NCBI GenBank assembly: GCA_001797315.1
Contig: MGPC01000001.1
Span: forward strand, 1-42,964
Origin: Curvibacter sp. GWA2_64_110
GTDB taxonomy: Bacteria; Pseudomonadota; Gammaproteobacteria; Burkholderiales; Burkholderiaceae_C
Direction: 5' to 3'
Length of the DNA stretch: 42,964 bases
The translations under genes and the position numbers were made by a program. The number at the start of each line of letters is the position of its first letter. Within the stretch, counting starts at the first letter, position 1. Positions 41,074-42,964 of this stretch are shown one piece after another. Below the pieces are notes generated by a model, which was given only the letters and a program-made list of their open reading frames with translations, did no database searches and was not told the origin of the DNA.

Positions 41074-41266
41074 GGCGCCCGGTTCAGGGGCCGTCTGGCG
41101 GGAAGATAGGGTAGATGACACAGGAAGCAATCCGGCACGAAGTAGCCACCAGCGGACGGCTGGCACAAAAGCGTCGATTGTCTCCGATCCGGACAAAAGC
41201 AGCCGGCAAGGTGCGGGAAAGCCCGTCTATCTCTATCATGGAGGGTTTTGTTGAAGACACAACGCT

Positions 41267-42964
41267 TTGAACTCCACCCCTGACGGCCTTCGCCCCCAGT
41301 CCCTACCTGCCGAGGAAGGCCCGGGCCGCTACCTGGCCCATGCCCTGCAGCAGCAGGCCATCCACATCCGCGGTGCGCGTACGCACAACCTCAAGGGCAT
41401 CGACCTCGATATCCCGCGCAACAGCCTGGTGGTGATCACCGGCCTGTCCGGCTCGGGCAAGTCGAGCCTGGCCTTCGACACCCTGTACGCCGAAGGGCAG
41501 CGCCGTTATGTCGAGAGCCTCTCGACCTACGCGCGCCAGTTCCTGCAGCTGATGGACAAGCCGGACGTCGATCTGATCGAGGGCCTCTCGCCGGCCATCA
41601 GCATCGAGCAGAAGGCCACCAGCCACAACCCGCGTTCCACCGTGGGCACCGTCACCGAGATCCACGACTACCTGCGCCTGCTGTTCGCGCGCGCCGGCAC
41701 CCCTTACTGCCCCGACCACAACTTGCCGCTGCAGGCGCAGACCGTGAGCCAGATGGTCGATGCCGTGCTGGCGCTGCCGGCCGACACCCGGCTCATGATC
41801 CTGGCGCCGCTGGCACGCGAGAAAAAGGGCGAGTTCAGCGAGGTGTTCGAGGACATGCAGGCGCAGGGTTATGTGCGCTTTCGCGTCGATGGCGTGGCCT
41901 GCAACTTCGACGAACTGCCGCAGTTGAAAAAGACCGAGAAGCACGACATTGACGTGGTGATCGACCGCCTCAAGGTGCGCGGCGTCGACGACCCGGACGC
42001 CGCCGCGCTGCGCCAGCGCCTGGCCGAGAGTTTCGAGGCCGCCTTGCGCCTGGCCAATGGCCGCGCCATTGCGCTGGAGATGGACACGAACGCCGAACAC
42101 CTGTTCAACGCCAAGTTCGCCTGTCCGCTGTGCCACTACTCGATCAGCGAACTCGAGCCGCGCCTGTTCTCCTTCAACTCGCCGCAGGGTGCCTGCCCGA
42201 GCTGCGACGGCATCGGCCAGCAGGAGGTGTTCGACCCGGCGCGTGTGGTGGCCTTCCCGACGCTCAGCCTGGCCAGCGGCGCCATCAAGGGCTGGGACCG
42301 GCGCAATGCCTATTACTTCGCCATGCTGGAAAGCCTGGCCAGGCATTACAAGTTCGACCTCGACGACCCCTTCGAGTCGCTGCCGCCTGCCGTGCAGCAG
42401 GTCATCCTCTACGGCTCGGGCGAGGAGGAGATCAAGTTCAGCTACGTGATGGACTCCGGTGCCTCGCAAGGCAAGAAGGTCAGCAAGAAACACGCCTTCG
42501 AGGGCATCATCCCCAACATCCAGCGGCGCTACCGCGAAACCGAGTCGGCCCTGGTGCGCGAGGACCTGGCGCGCCTGCGCGGCACCCAGCCCTGCCCGGC
42601 CTGCGCCGGCACGCGGCTGCGCACCGAAGCACGCCATGTGAAGGTCGGCGAAGGCGAACAGTCGCGCGCCATTTTTGAAGTGAGCCATCTGACGCTGCGC
42701 GAGTGCTTTGCGTATTTCGACACGCTGCAACTGCACGGCGCCAAGGCCGAGATTGCCGACAAGGTGGTGCGCGAAATCCGCCTGCGCCTGAAGTTCCTCA
42801 ACGACGTCGGCCTGAACTACCTGAGCCTGGACCGCAGCGCCGAGACGCTGTCGGGCGGCGAGGCGCAGCGCATCCGCCTGGCCAGCCAGATCGGCTCCGG
42901 CCTGACCGGCGTGATGTACGTGCTGGACGAGCCCAGCATCGGCCTGCACCAGCGCGACAACGAC
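41267..42964 (+). CDS. uvrA: UvrABC system protein A (5' part)
   Basis: UvrA is the damage-recognition ATPase of nucleotide excision repair. 566 codons are inside the window; the rest lies beyond it. Visible parts: Walker [10 protein letters not shown] (59-67), [20 protein letters not shown], a zinc-type CPLC...CPSC pair, a second Cys pair CPAC near the signature region, then [20 protein letters not shown] and [16 protein letters not shown]. In frame there is a TGA at 41252 and no ATG before residue 30, so the start is probably the TTG at 41267, without a clear ribosome-binding site. I see no convincing LexA box in the 193 bases to the MFS gene. Confidence 0.95.
   Translation, partial: MNSTPDGLRPQSLPAEEGPGRYLAHALQQQAIHIRGARTHNLKGIDLDIPRNSLVVITGLSGSGKSSLAFDTLYAEGQRRYVESLSTYARQFLQLMDKPDVDLIEGLSPAISIEQKATSHNPRSTVGTVTEIHDYLRLLFARAGTPYCPDHNLPLQAQTVSQMVDAVLALPADTRLMILAPLAREKKGEFSEVFEDMQAQGYVRFRVDGVACNFDELPQLKKTEKHDIDVVIDRLKVRGVDDPDAAALRQRLAESFEAALRLANGRAIALEMDTNAEHLFNAKFACPLCHYSISELEPRLFSFNSPQGACPSCDGIGQQEVFDPARVVAFPTLSLASGAIKGWDRRNAYYFAMLESLARHYKFDLDDPFESLPPAVQQVILYGSGEEEIKFSYVMDSGASQGKKVSKKHAFEGIIPNIQRRYRETESALVREDLARLRGTQPCPACAGTRLRTEARHVKVGEGEQSRAIFEVSHLTLRECFAYFDTLQLHGAKAEIADKVVREIRLRLKFLNDVGLNYLSLDRSAETLSGGEAQRIRLASQIGSGLTGVMYVLDEPSIGLHQRDND

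Noticed and set aside
41074-41266. LexA (SOS) box in front of uvrA
   Set aside because: No CTG-N10-CAG type site of good quality is present in the gap.
41303-42949. Minus-strand frame of 548 codons at the right end
   Set aside because: The plus strand encodes UvrA with Walker, zinc and signature motifs; the minus frame is a shadow.

Overview
The window is a GC-rich stretch of bacterial chromosome. Gene content and order point to a betaproteobacterium of the Burkholderiales, most likely a Comamonadaceae relative. The signs are dapB-bamE divergent from fur, hprK-ptsN-hpf, ssb-MFS divergent from uvrA, Bug-type (TctC) solute receptors, and short dispersed hairpin repeats. The family assignment is inference from synteny and protein style; there is no rRNA in the window. 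I see no tRNA, rRNA, CRISPR array, insertion sequence or phage gene.

Region 1 (1-12723) is mostly core genome: an ExbB/ExbD energiser pair (exbD cut by the window edge), dapB, bamE, fur, hprK, ptsN, hpf, corA, the nucleosidase gene mtnN, the acyl-CoA ligase gene fadD, the transhydrogenase genes pntAB and a NudJ-like NUDIX gene. Strong intrinsic terminators follow hpf and pntB. Two copies of a 48-bp palindromic element lie between fadD and mtnN.

Region 2 (12724-31439) is an accessory catabolic block. It lies exactly between the NUDIX gene and mnmA, two genes that are neighbours in E. coli (ymfB/nudJ-mnmA) and are still collinear here. On the minus strand it runs from a Tat-exported branched-chain-type receptor, LivH and one polypeptide fusing LivM, LivG and LivF, through a cupin, an aldehyde dehydrogenase, a ThDP (thiamine diphosphate) enzyme, an SDR, a sugar-type binding protein without a signal peptide, two Bug receptors and an FAD dehydrogenase, to tcuA-tcuB (tricarballylate dehydrogenase and its electron-transfer partner). 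Two related LysR regulators sit at the right end with a gene remnant between them. A 26-bp T-N11-A dyad occurs both upstream of tcuA and beside the second LysR gene, suggesting a shared regulator. The likely logic is uptake of an organic acid, oxidation, C-C cleavage or decarboxylation to an aldehyde, and oxidation to an acid. The substrate cannot be read from sequence.

Region 3 (31440-42964) returns to core genes: mnmA, ssb, an MFS exporter and the start of uvrA. It carries two extra pieces. One is a low-GC orphan gene (32743-33726) whose right edge is a 33-bp partial copy of the neighbouring CsoR/FrmR-type regulator gene. The other is a five-gene operon (membrane-fusion protein, RND pump, DUF2892 protein, OsmC protein and that regulator) with a G-tract operator candidate inside its promoter. 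The regulator lacks the usual His and second Cys metal ligands.
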